NCBI GenBank assembly: GCA_017889845.1
Contig: JAGGAJ010000008.1
Location: 1 to 23,383 of the forward strand
Direction of reading: 5' to 3'
DNA: 23,383 nt
From: Deltaproteobacteria bacterium
GTDB lineage: Bacteria > Desulfobacterota > Deferrimicrobia > Deferrimicrobiales > Deferrimicrobiaceae
The position numbers were made by a program, and so were the translations under genes. Under the pieces are notes generated by a model that was not told the DNA's origin, searched no databases, and saw nothing but the letters and a program-made list of their open reading frames with translations. Shown in pieces: positions 7,268-15,242 of this stretch; the first letter of the stretch is position 1, and each line of letters opens with the position of its first letter.

Positions 7268-7282
7268 TGTATACTGTATACA
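7268..7282. repeat. TGTATAC direct repeat / TGTATACA palindrome at the kinase start site
   Basis: TGTATAC at 7268-7274 is followed at once by the perfect 8-bp palindrome TGTATACA at 7275-7282. They cover the region from the -10 box to the predicted start site, where a repressor or autoregulator could bind. Regulator unknown. Confidence 0.35.
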
Positions 7283-7309
7283 TTATACACAGTGGAAGGG
7301 GGCGATCAA
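7282..7309 (-). promoter_or_regulatory. Sigma-70-type promoter of the kinase/regulator operon
   Basis: The minus strand reads TTGATC (7304-7309), a 16-bp spacer and a perfect TATAAT (7282-7287). The predicted start is near 7275, about 20 nt before the GTG start of the kinase gene. It stands out in GC-rich surroundings. Confidence 0.7.
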
Positions 7310-7355
7310 GATGGGAAATCACGCGGGTGATGAAATGTTCAACGTTTAGGAAATG

Positions 7356-8228
7356 CTATTCCGGCTCCAAACGCGTGGCGGCCTGACCCTGTTCCACTTC
7401 CGCGAGCGCGGCGTCGATCCCGCGGAGGGCAGCCAGCGCGCCGTCGGGGATCGGCAGGTGGGGGGCGTCGATCCAGGGTTCCCGCGGGTTGACCCGGACG
7501 ACGGTCACCCCCGTGCGGCGTCCGAGCCGCTCGCTCAGGTTCCGTATGGTCGGAATGGATGTGCCTGCCCCAAGTTCGACGACCGCGGTCCGATACCCCC
7601 TGCTCTCCTCCAGGAACGTCCCGAACCGGCTTTCCTGCCGGCCGGTCCGGTCGCCGATCCAGGAAAAATCGCCGAACATCAGGACGTTGGGCCTCGCCAC
7701 ATCGCCGCACCGGATGCAGCGGGGAACCCGCGCCGCCCGCATGGTCCCGTGGTCGACCGGAATCTCCTCGCGGTTTGGCCAGATCGCCCCGGAACAGGGC
7801 CTCAGACACTGCAGGTGGTGGATGGACCCGTGTACCTCCAGGATCCTCCGCTCGTCGAACCCGGCTTTCTGGAAATGGCCGTCCACGTTGGATGTGACGA
7901 TGAAATGGTCGAGATGGAACCGATCGATCCACCGCTTGAGGATCCCGAACCCCCCGTGCGGCTCCGTATCGCGGTAGAGGTGGGTGCGGTGTCCGTAGAA
8001 CCCCCACCCGAATTCCGGGTCTTCCTCGAAATGGGCCGGGTTGGCCGCCTCCACGAACGTCAGGCCAAGCCGCTCGTAGGCCGGGTACGCGTTCCAGAAC
8101 CCCTTCTCGCCGCGGAAATCGGGCAGCCCGGAGTCCACCCCCATGCCGGCTCCCGACGTGACGATCAGGACCTTCGCATTCCGGATCGCGTCGGCCGCTC
8201 CCCTGTATCCCTCGACGGGCACGGGCAT
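7356..8228 (-). CDS. SIR2 family NAD-dependent deacylase-like protein
   Basis: 290 residues. The NAD-binding motif is GAGMGVDSGLPDFRG (near 26-40), a variant of the usual GAGIS..SGIPDFRG. TSNVDGHFQKAGF matches the TQNID..H..AG segment, and VHGSIHHLQC holds the catalytic histidine. Two cysteine pairs (CLRPC and CIRC) form the zinc site. GAGTSIPTIRNL and VRVN match the C-terminal NAD contacts. Sirtuins remove acyl groups from lysine using NAD; some members transfer ADP-ribose, and activity here cannot be told from sequence. The ATG at 8228 lies 10 bp after the stop of the YbaK-domain gene, so the two are probably co-transcribed. No strong own ribosome site is visible. Confidence 0.88.
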   Translation of the reverse strand: MPVPVEGYRGAADAIRNAKVLIVTSGAGMGVDSGLPDFRGEKGFWNAYPAYERLGLTFVEAANPAHFEEDPEFGWGFYGHRTHLYRDTEPHGGFGILKRWIDRFHLDHFIVTSNVDGHFQKAGFDERRILEVHGSIHHLQCLRPCSGAIWPNREEIPVDHGTMRAARVPRCIRCGDVARPNVLMFGDFSWIGDRTGRQESRFGTFLEESRGYRTAVVELGAGTSIPTIRNLSERLGRRTGVTVVRVNPREPWIDAPHLPIPDGALAALRGIDAALAEVEQGQAATRLEPE

Positions 8229-8238
8229 GGCGTCCCGA

Positions 8239-8712
8239 TCAGGCCAGGATCTCCTCCCGCCCGCACACCTGCGGCCGCTCGGCCTCGAGATAATCCTTCG
8301 TCCGCATCCGGATCACGTCCCGGTGGGTCCCCGCAGTGAAGGCGATCTCTCCCCCCTCCAGCAGTTCGTGGGAGACGATCACGGGGACCCCGTACAGGGA
8401 GCCGAAAATCGGCATGGCCCCGAGGTCACAGTCCGGGAAGATCGGGGCGAACTCGGCCTCCGTCGCCATCCGGACCTTACGGGCCGCCAGACAGCGGCTC
8501 ACCCGGCCCATGTCGACCCGCTCCGTGGCCGGCAGTACGGCCATCCAGATCTTCCCGTCCACGGACAGGAGGACGGACTTGGCGAAGGCCCGGCCGGGCA
8601 CGTGGGACGCCTGGGCCACCTGTTGCGCCGTGAACGCCTCGGGGTGGGTTTCGACCCGGCAGGGGATATTCCGCGTTTCGAGGAATTGCGCCAACCGAAC
8701 GGGGATCGCCAT
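8239..8712 (-). CDS. YbaK/ProX-domain aminoacyl-tRNA deacylase-like protein
   Basis: 157 residues, the normal size for a stand-alone YbaK/EbsC domain. The pattern THPEAFTAQQVAQASHVPGRAFAKSVLL, with Lys in the AKSVLL segment, is typical of this fold, as is the GSLYGVPVIVSHELL stretch. Family members hydrolyse mischarged aminoacyl-tRNAs in trans; which tRNA is served cannot be read here. The ATG at 8712 has AGGAGG seven bases upstream. A sigma-70-like promoter lies about 120 bp upstream, and a sirtuin gene follows 10 bp downstream. Confidence 0.85.
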   Translation of the reverse strand: MAIPVRLAQFLETRNIPCRVETHPEAFTAQQVAQASHVPGRAFAKSVLLSVDGKIWMAVLPATERVDMGRVSRCLAARKVRMATEAEFAPIFPDCDLGAMPIFGSLYGVPVIVSHELLEGGEIAFTAGTHRDVIRMRTKDYLEAERPQVCGREEILA

Positions 8713-8840
8713 GCGCGCCTCCTGTCCCGACGCGGACCTTGCCGGCCCGCGGATTCGGGTCGCATAGGGTTTCCGGCCGGAGCCGCCCGGGTGCGGGCGG
8801 TGCCGGGAAGGAGGATGGACGACAGGTCGCCGACGGTCCC

Positions 8841-8870
8841 AGTATAGGCAGACCCGCCCGCCCCGGTCAA
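8841..8870 (-). promoter_or_regulatory. Sigma-70-type promoter of the YbaK/SIR2 pair
   Basis: The minus strand reads TTGACC (8865-8870), an 18-bp spacer and TATACT (8841-8846). The -35 box overlaps the stop of the upstream acyltransferase gene. The predicted start near 8834 leaves a GC-rich leader of about 120 nt with a small CCGCCCG/CGGGCGG hairpin and no convincing leader peptide. Confidence 0.6.
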
Positions 8871-9604
8871 AGGGGAAGGCCGGCGGGCTTGCCCCGGGGA
8901 ATCGTGAGGAACCGGGTCACGCTCTCCATCAGGGCGGGAATATCCGCTTCCGTGCCGCCACGGACCGGGATCGGCGGGAAGGCCTCGACCGACACGACCC
9001 CGGGATGGAAATGCCCCGACCCGCCGGGGGGACAGACCTCCCGGGCGCCTTCGATCCGCAGCGGGACGATCGGCAGGCCCATCCGGAGCGCGAGGTGAAA
9101 TCCGCCTTTTTTCAGCGGCTGGAGCGTTCCGTCCCGGCTGACCCACCCCTCCGGGAAGATGATGACGGAACTGTTCCCGGTGAGCCCGGACGCCGCGCCG
9201 GCGAGCGCGGCCTTCGCCTGCTCCCGGTCCTCCCGGTCGACCATGATCTGCCCGAGGGACAGCAGCGCCCAGCCGAATACCGGAATCCGCGCGAACTCCC
9301 GCTTGAACACGAAATGGAGGGGGTGGGGGATGGCGGTCGCCACCGCGAGGGGGTCCGCGATGGAGGCGTGGTTGGCCATGAAGACGTACGCCTGCCGGGG
9401 GTCGATCCGTTCGAGCCCGCGGGGCACGACCCGGACCCGGAACGCGCCGAACAGGATTCTGGAGTAGATTTTCGAAAGTGTGCGGAATACCCGTCCCTTC
9501 CGGGTCATACCCGTCTGCAGGCACCCCGCGACCATGAACGGAACCCCCAGGGACAGGGTGACCGCACCGGCGAAGACCCATTGGAACACGGTCGTCGATC
9601 TCAA
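8867..9604 (-). CDS. plsC: PlsC-type 1-acyl-glycerol-3-phosphate acyltransferase
   Basis: 245 residues. One N-terminal hydrophobic span (about 8-30) anchors it to the inner membrane. The acyltransferase motif NHASIADP (NHX4D) gives the catalytic His/Asp pair. FPEGWVSRDG matches the substrate-phosphate motif FPEGTRSRDG, with Trp in place of the usual Thr. LPIVPLRIEG is the fourth conserved block. It should transfer a fatty acyl group to lysophosphatidate or a related lipid. The start is uncertain: TTG at 9604 behind a poly-G ribosome-like run, or GTG at 9589. It begins 10 bp after the aldo/keto reductase stop, so the two probably share a transcript. Confidence 0.88.
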   Translation of the reverse strand: MRSTTVFQWVFAGAVTLSLGVPFMVAGCLQTGMTRKGRVFRTLSKIYSRILFGAFRVRVVPRGLERIDPRQAYVFMANHASIADPLAVATAIPHPLHFVFKREFARIPVFGWALLSLGQIMVDREDREQAKAALAGAASGLTGNSSVIIFPEGWVSRDGTLQPLKKGGFHLALRMGLPIVPLRIEGAREVCPPGGSGHFHPGVVSVEAFPPIPVRGGTEADIPALMESVTRFLTIPRGKPAGLPL

Positions 9605-9613
9605 TCCCCCCCC

Positions 9614-10600
9614 CTAACGGGACACCGCTTTCATCGCCTGCTCGGGGTATCGGGTTCCCCTCGCGGCCCCCACGGGAAACGCCGCGTCAAGCCGGGCGAT
9701 CTCCTCCGCCGACAGTTCGAGATCCGCGGCGGCGGCGTTTTCCTCCAGGCGGTCCACTCGCTTGGTTCCGGGGATCGGAAAGATGTCCTGACCCCTGGCG
9801 AGCAGCCACGCCAGCGCGAGTTGGGAAGACCGGCACTTCTTCCCCGCCGCGATCCCCTCGAGACGTTCCACGAGCGACAGGTTGTGGACGAGATTCTCCC
9901 CCATGAAACGCGGCGAGTTCCGGCGGTAGTCCCCCGCCGCGATGTCTTCCGGGCCCCGGAACCGGCCGCTGAATATCCCCCTGCCCAGCGGGCTGTACGC
10001 CACGAACCCGACGCCCAGTTCCCGGCAGACCGGGATCACCTCCGCCTCGGGCTCGCGTGTCCACAGCGAGTATTCCGTCTGCAACGCCGCGATCGGGTGA
10101 ACGGCGCACGCCTTGCGGATCGACGCGGGAGCCGCTTCGGACAACCCCAGGAAACGGACCTTCCCCTGCCGGACGAGATCCGCCATGGCCCCCACCGTCT
10201 CCTCGATGGGGGTGGCGGGGTCGACCCTGTGCTGGTAGTACAGGTCGATGACCTCCACCCCGAGGCGGCGCAGGCTGGCTTCGCAGCTGGAACGGACGTA
10301 ATCCGGCTTGCCGTTTACCCCCAGCCAGCTTCCGTCCACCCCGCGCACATTCCCGAATTTCGTCGCCACAACCGCATCTCCCCGCCGGTCCCGGATCGCC
10401 TTGCCCACCAGTTCCTCGTTGCGCCCGAGTCCGTACACGTCCGCCGTGTCGAGAAAGTTCATCCCCATGTCCATGGCGCGGTGGATCGTCCGGATCGACT
10501 CCCCCTCGTCCGCCGGGCCGTAGAATTCCGACATCCCCATGCACCCCAGGCCCATCCTGGACACCACGAGACGGCTTTTTCCCATAGGCCCCTGTATCAT
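9614..10600 (-). CDS. Aldo/keto reductase
   Basis: 328 residues, a full-length AKR barrel. The catalytic tetrad can be read: Asp and Tyr in FLDTADVYG, Lys in ATKFGN and His in YYQHRVDP. NADPH-binding segments near the C-terminus include IPGTKRVDRLEENAAA. The MGLGCMGMSEFYGP start is typical of the AKR13-like group of bacterial reductases. It should reduce an aldehyde or ketone with NADPH in the cytoplasm; the substrate is not evident. The ATG at 10600 has AGGAGGG eight bases upstream. It is transcribed divergently from the alpha/beta hydrolase, with a perfect 8-bp inverted repeat between them. Confidence 0.92.
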   Translation of the reverse strand: MIQGPMGKSRLVVSRMGLGCMGMSEFYGPADEGESIRTIHRAMDMGMNFLDTADVYGLGRNEELVGKAIRDRRGDAVVATKFGNVRGVDGSWLGVNGKPDYVRSSCEASLRRLGVEVIDLYYQHRVDPATPIEETVGAMADLVRQGKVRFLGLSEAAPASIRKACAVHPIAALQTEYSLWTREPEAEVIPVCRELGVGFVAYSPLGRGIFSGRFRGPEDIAAGDYRRNSPRFMGENLVHNLSLVERLEGIAAGKKCRSSQLALAWLLARGQDIFPIPGTKRVDRLEENAAAADLELSAEEIARLDAAFPVGAARGTRYPEQAMKAVSR

Positions 10601-10655
10601 CGCCGGTCCCTCCTGTCGCCGGTCCCGCTTTCCGCCGGCTCCGGATTCCGTCCTT

Positions 10656-10691
10656 TCCTGGAAGTATACGATACCCGGCGTGTTTCCAGGA
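10656..10691. repeat. Inverted repeat in the divergent aldo/keto reductase - hydrolase control region
   Basis: TCCTGGAA (10656-10663) and its exact complement TTCCAGGA (10684-10691) are separated by 20 bp. The left arm touches a TATACT-like box for the reductase gene (minus strand, 10663-10668). A weak plus-strand promoter may lie at TTGCGT (10696) with TATGTT (10722), but the spacing of 20 is poor. The layout suits a shared operator; the regulator is unknown. Confidence 0.45.
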
Positions 10692-10774
10692 CGGGTTGCG
10701 TCGTGCCCGGGAGTCTCCGGCTATGTTATAAATCCCGTGCACGCAGTTCCATCTTGCCGGAGGAAGCGGGAGAG

Positions 10775-11553
<779 letters not shown>

Positions 11554-11557
<4 letters not shown>

Positions 11558-12390
11558 TCGACCGGGCAGGCCATCCCCTGTGCTTCCCGGTTTCCCCGTC
11601 GCGCCTCGAACCCGCGGACGGTCTCCCAGAGACGCCTTCCGCCGGGTCCCGACAAGCCGAGGGTGCCCCATTCCTCACGCAGCTGGCGGAGGTCGCCGTA
11701 CCCCGCTACGTAGCCGTTGATCCGTGCAGCCGCCGTCGAGTCGACCAGGTCCGCTTCCTTCGGGTAGATCGCCAGGATCTCTCGCGCCAGTTCCTCGTTT
11801 CCCCGAAGCGCGTATTTCTGGTGGTACCCTTCCGCGCGGTAAAACGGGCTGGCGGGCAGGATCCCGGTGTGGACCGTCCCGCGGATCCTTGCGGATTCCC
11901 GGTCCCGCGTCCGAACCGCCTCCCGCCTCTGTCCCTCGTCGTGAAAGAAGACCGCGGCCCTGTATTGCCGGCTCCGGGGAAGCTGCCGGAGACCGTGGGC
12001 CAACCAGAAGACATCCAGCAACTGCGCGTATGTGATCCTGGACGGATCGTAATCGACCTGGATCGACTCGGTGTGGTCCCCGAGGCCATGGTACGTCGGT
12101 GCCGCGGTGGTACCTCCCGTGTACCCGACCCGGGTGCGGACGACTCCGGGGAGACTCCCGAACCGGGAGTCCGGCCCCCAGAATCACCCCAGTGCGAACG
12201 TCGCCGTCTCCGTCCGCGCGGGGATCCGCCGGTCGATGTCCGGCAGGGCCGGTCGGATCGCTCCCGGCGTGTCGTTGAATCCGGTCATGGAATCCCTCCC
12301 CGTCCCGACGTCCCGCGGGCTCGCGACGGCCACGGCAGCGAGGAGCGCCATGACCGCCACCGCGATACCCGCCGTTTCCCGGCATCTCAT
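11554..12390 (-). CDS. msrA: Exported selenocysteine-containing peptide-methionine (S)-S-oxide reductase (UGA = Sec69)
   Basis: 278 residues when the in-frame TGA at 12186-12184 is read as selenocysteine. The TGA lies exactly at the catalytic Cys of the MsrA motif GCFWG: ATFALG-TGA-FWGPDSRFG. Family sequence continues in the same frame on both sides (TRVGYTGGTTAAPTYH, GDHTESIQVDYDP, LLDVFWLAH, SRQYRAAVFFHDE). TGA is an ordinary stop in neighbouring genes, so the code itself is not altered. A hairpin right after the TGA fits a bacterial SECIS. Residues 1-24 are a signal peptide, so the enzyme acts in the periplasm, reducing methionine-S-sulfoxide in proteins. The mature protein has one Cys (C275), a candidate resolving residue. 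The ATG at 12390 has GAGGA nine bases upstream; msrB precedes it by 28 bp. A conventional gene finder would split or miss this gene. Confidence 0.92.
12148..12186 (-). promoter_or_regulatory. Bacterial SECIS element of msrA
   Basis: Directly after the UGA the mRNA folds into a perfect 8-bp stem, GACUCCCG with CGGGAGUC (12164-12171 with 12153-12160), or 7 bp with a GGUUC apical loop. A lower GGGG/CCCC stem (12175-12178 with 12148-12151) is set off by a small internal loop. The apical G lies about 19 nt after the UGA, within the range for SelB-recognised elements, and the GGU start of the loop recalls fdhF. Confidence 0.8.
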
Positions 12391-12418
12391 TGAATCCGTT
12401 CCTCGCTCCACACCCCCG

Positions 12419-13048
12419 TCACGACTTCTTCCCCTTGCCCTCATCGCCTGGCGGCGGGCCTACCGGGACGAAGTCCAGGGACGCGGAGTTCATGCAGTAC
12501 CGCAAACCCGTTGGTTTCGGCCCGTCGGGGAAGACGTGCCCGAGGTGGGAGTCGCACCGGCTGCACAGCACCTCGGTCCGCCGCGAGAAGAAACTGTTGT
12601 CCTCCTCGGTCCGGACGTTCTCCGGCGCGACGGGGGCGTAGAAACTCGGCCACCCCGTCCCCGAATCGAACTGGGTGCCCGAGGAGAACAGGTCGTTTCC
12701 GCAGCAGACGCACCGGTACACGCCCGTTCCGTGTTCGTTCCAGTATTTCCCCGTGAAGGCCCTCTCGGTTCCCTTCTTCCGGGTCACCTGGTACTGCTCC
12801 GGGGTGAGGATCTTCCTCCATTCGGCGTCGCTCTTGACCACCCTGTCCGCCACGATGTACCCCCCTTTCTCGACGGAATAGACCTTCACGGTGCGCGATT
12901 CCCCCGGACCGCCGGGTTTCCCGGTCTGCTGGCCGGCCGCGGACCCGCCCGGAACCGCGGCGCTCCCGACCAGGAGCCAGCCTGCAGCCGCCAGCCCGTA
13001 CCGGAGGAACTCCCCCCTTCCCATCGGATAATCCCAGATCGTCTTCAT
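12419..13048 (-). CDS. msrB: Exported peptide-methionine (R)-S-oxide reductase
   Basis: 209 residues. A SelR domain covers about 70-195: zinc ligands C113/C116 and C162/C165, the GTGWPSFYAPV and SHLGHVFPDGP blocks, and catalytic C185 in RYCMNSASLDF. Here the catalytic residue is an ordinary Cys, unlike the adjacent msrA. An N-terminal hydrophobic segment (about 17-35) after GRGEFLRYG looks like an export signal. It resembles a Tat signal but lacks the second Arg, so Sec export or a membrane anchor is more likely. I choose the ATG at 13048, with GGAGGG and AAGGGG just upstream; the frame is open further upstream but non-coding in character. With msrA it forms a pair that repairs both methionine sulfoxide isomers outside the cytoplasm. 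Confidence 0.93.
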   Translation of the reverse strand: MKTIWDYPMGRGEFLRYGLAAAGWLLVGSAAVPGGSAAGQQTGKPGGPGESRTVKVYSVEKGGYIVADRVVKSDAEWRKILTPEQYQVTRKKGTERAFTGKYWNEHGTGVYRCVCCGNDLFSSGTQFDSGTGWPSFYAPVAPENVRTEEDNSFFSRRTEVLCSRCDSHLGHVFPDGPKPTGLRYCMNSASLDFVPVGPPPGDEGKGKKS

Positions 13049-13350
13049 CCCCTTCACCCTCCATTGAGGCGTTGTGCGCATCTTCTGCAATTTTAGTCGA
13101 GGGATCGCCCGGGACCTTACAGGGAGAAGAAAATCACGGACTACCGCGCGACCACGCTCACCCCGCCGCACGTGACGTTTTTTGTCACTAACTCGTGGGC
13201 ATTCCTGGTTCCCGCCGCATATTGTCACCCCGCCCTCCGACAATTCCAGGCAACGTGTTGATATTATTATCATTATAAATACAGAGACCCTTGGCATGCA
13301 TTTTTCATGTACAAGGGCAGGTGGGGAAACTTTCGGGCAAGGAGAACCGC
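13049..13350. other. Divergent intergenic region between msrB and the FecR-domain gene
   Basis: About 300 bases without a gene. It holds a GTGAC-N7-GTCAC inverted repeat with a T6 run (13172-13188), an AT-rich pocket at 13258-13282 that is the most likely site for the plus-strand promoter, and an imperfect hairpin CCTTG-G-CATG / CATG-TA-CAAGG with a CATTTTT loop (13289-13316) in the presumed leader of the FecR-domain gene. No convincing -35/-10 pair could be fixed for either direction. Confidence 0.45.
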
Positions 13351-13842
13351 ATGCTGACTTCAAGGACAAGGAAAGGGACGATGCAAACGCTGCTCTTCGC
13401 GATCTTCCTGCTTGCGTTGCCCGCCGCGGGGTGGAGCCTCCCCTACGACGTGCAGGACACCATCGGCGTGGTCCGGAACTCCACGGGCACTGCGACCGTC
13501 ACCCGCGGGGATCAGGCCCTGCCGGCCGCCCCCGGGACAAAGCTTCAGGCCGGCGACACCCTGAGCACCGGGTTCGACGGATCGATGGGCATCATCCTCC
13601 GGGACAATTCGACCCTGTCCCTCGGACCCGGGAGCAGCCTCGTCATCCGGAGCTTCCTCTACTCGCCTCGCGAGGGGAAGCTGGGCCTGCTGGCCCGCAT
13701 CTCCAGCGGGACCATGGCCTACATCTCCGGCCTCATCGGGAAGCTGGCGCCACAGTCGGTGCGTTTCGACACGCCGGTGGCCACCATCGGGATACGGGGA
13801 ACGTACTTCGCGGTGATCGTGGGGGAACCGGGGTCGCGGTAG
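13351..13842 (+). CDS. Small exported FecR-domain protein
   Basis: 163 residues from the ATG at 13351, which has AAGGAG six bases upstream. Residues 11-29 form a signal peptide ending near GWSLP. The rest is a FecR domain: GVVRNSTGTATVTRGDQALPA, LQAGDTLSTGFDGSMGIILRDNS, and the hallmark VRFDTPVATIGIRGTYFAV. No anti-sigma-factor N-terminal helix or TonB-related gene is adjacent, so classic iron-citrate signalling is unlikely. Stand-alone periplasmic FecR-domain proteins are common and mostly uncharacterised. The protein ends only a few residues after the ATIGIRGT motif, so it may be a short form. Convergent with the lpxC fusion. Confidence 0.85.
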   Translation: MLTSRTRKGTMQTLLFAIFLLALPAAGWSLPYDVQDTIGVVRNSTGTATVTRGDQALPAAPGTKLQAGDTLSTGFDGSMGIILRDNSTLSLGPGSSLVIRSFLYSPREGKLGLLARISSGTMAYISGLIGKLAPQSVRFDTPVATIGIRGTYFAVIVGEPGSR

Positions 13843-13869
13843 GGGGGAACGGCTCTTACCCGGGGTGGT

Positions 13870-15177
13870 TCACAGCAATTCCCGCACCTTTTTCAGCACG
13901 GCGATGTTCTGGGAATGCCCCGTCATGTTCGCGACCACCCTCGCCTGCAAACGGCGGCCGAGCAGATACAGGTCGCCGATGGCGTCCAGGATCTTGTGGC
14001 GCACCGGTTCGTCCGGGAACCGGAGGGCGTCGTTGATCGGCCCGTCCTCCCCGAACAGCACGAAGTTGTCGAATCGGCCGCCCAGGGCCAACCCCTGCTT
14101 CTGCAGCATCCCGATATCCCTCGCGAACCCGAAGGTCCGCGCCGGGGCGATCTCCTTCCGGTAGGCCGCAGGGTCGTCGAGGCGGAACACGAAGCGCTGC
14201 CTGCCGACCGGCGCCGGGTAATCGAGGGTGTAATCGATCTCGAAACCGTCGCACGGCGTAAGGAGGATCGACGCCTTTCCCGCATCGACCCGGAGAGGCT
14301 CCTTCACCACGATCTGGTGCCACTCCCCGGCCTGGTTCTCGAAGCCGACCTCCTCGAACAGGGAGCAGAACTCCACGGACGATCCGTCCAGGACGGGGAC
14401 CTCGCCGTTGCACTTGATGAGGAGATTGCTGACCCCGTAGGCGTTGAGCGCGGACATGACGTGCTCGATGGTCGCGACCTGCGTGCTTCCGAGGCGGATC
14501 GTCGTGGCGTACCCTGTCGACCCGACGTAATCCAGGTGCGCCGGAACCGACGGGTGGTCGGAGACACCCACGAAGTGGATTCCCGAGCCGGGACCCAGCG
14601 GTTCGAGAATCAGGCCGCTTTTCTTCCCGGAGTGCAGCCCCTGGCCGTACATCACCGCGCTGCGGGCGAGCGTCCGTTGCGGCATGAGGGCGCCGCGCAA
14701 CGTCTGTTTCTCGAACGCCACGGGATGCAGTTTCGTGGCGCCCCCCGCCTGCCGAACCTCCGTCGGGGAGGCAGCTCCATCCCCTTCCGGGCCGACCGGA
14801 ACGCCTTCCTGGATCCCGAGGGCCCGGCGGATCGCGCCCAGCACGAGTTCGAGCTCCAGCGGCTTCTCGATGAAATCGGAGGCGCCGACCTTCGTCGCCT
14901 TGATGGCGGTGGAAATGGTCGCGTGCCCGCTCATCATGATCACCGGCGTAGCGGGCTGCACTTCCTTGATGCGCCGGAGCGTCTCGATCCCGTCCATTCC
15001 CGGCATCCAGATGTCGAGGAGCACGAGGGACGGCTGCAGGGACCGGAGCTGGGAGAGCGCATCGGCGCCGTCGGCGGCGAGCGCGCAGGTATAGCCCTCG
15101 TCGCTCAGCACCCCCTCGAGCGATTTCCGGATGCTGGCCTCGTCGTCGACGATCAGGATCGGCCCGGGTTGCGGCAT
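13870..15177 (-). CDS. lpxC: Receiver domain fused to UDP-3-O-acyl-N-acetylglucosamine deacetylase (LpxC)
   Basis: 435 residues. Residues 1-120 are a complete receiver domain: acidic pair D11/D12, phospho-acceptor D55 (LLDIWMPG), and K105. A linker of about 40 residues follows. Residues 165-435 are LpxC, the zinc enzyme that commits lipid A synthesis: IEHV (E238, H239), zinc ligands in RHKILDAIGD (H394, D398), TFGFARDIG, GRFDNFVLF, and catalytic H421 in TGHSQN. All active-site residues are present. The fusion is one uninterrupted frame, with ATG at 15177 behind AGGGGG. Phosphorylation could tune lipid A output directly, which is inference. No cognate kinase is adjacent. It lies 44 bp after paaK and may have its own promoter. 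Confidence 0.93.
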   Translation of the reverse strand: MPQPGPILIVDDEASIRKSLEGVLSDEGYTCALAADGADALSQLRSLQPSLVLLDIWMPGMDGIETLRRIKEVQPATPVIMMSGHATISTAIKATKVGASDFIEKPLELELVLGAIRRALGIQEGVPVGPEGDGAASPTEVRQAGGATKLHPVAFEKQTLRGALMPQRTLARSAVMYGQGLHSGKKSGLILEPLGPGSGIHFVGVSDHPSVPAHLDYVGSTGYATTIRLGSTQVATIEHVMSALNAYGVSNLLIKCNGEVPVLDGSSVEFCSLFEEVGFENQAGEWHQIVVKEPLRVDAGKASILLTPCDGFEIDYTLDYPAPVGRQRFVFRLDDPAAYRKEIAPARTFGFARDIGMLQKQGLALGGRFDNFVLFGEDGPINDALRFPDEPVRHKILDAIGDLYLLGRRLQARVVANMTGHSQNIAVLKKVRELL

Positions 15178-15212
15178 GGGGGACCCCCTGGTTGTGGGCT
15201 ACCGATCCGTCA

Positions 15213-15242
15213 AATATACCGCTAGTAGGAGCGGCTGTCGAA
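15213..15242 (-). promoter_or_regulatory. Possible promoter of the receiver-LpxC gene
   Basis: The minus strand reads TTCGAC (15237-15242), an 18-bp spacer and TATATT (15213-15218). The -10 box lies in the 44-bp gap before lpxC, while the -35 lies in the end of paaK. The -35 match is weak. Confidence 0.35.

Noticed and set aside
7318..7331. ATCAC-GCGG-GTGAT hairpin as a terminator behind the SIR2 gene
   Set aside because: The stem is only five base pairs and no T run follows; too weak to annotate.
9005..10774. N-terminal 590-residue extension of the alpha/beta hydrolase frame
   Set aside because: It runs antisense to plsC and the aldo/keto reductase and has no domain; the ATG at 10775 has a good ribosome site.
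12184..12444. msrA as a pseudogene, with separate 86-residue and 155-residue genes
   Set aside because: The TGA replaces precisely the catalytic Cys, the frame is otherwise intact on both sides, and a SECIS-like hairpin follows.
13172..13188. GTGAC-T-rich-GTCAC dyad as a terminator or known operator
   Set aside because: A short stem in a divergent intergenic region, no matching consensus I can name; noted only as part of the region.
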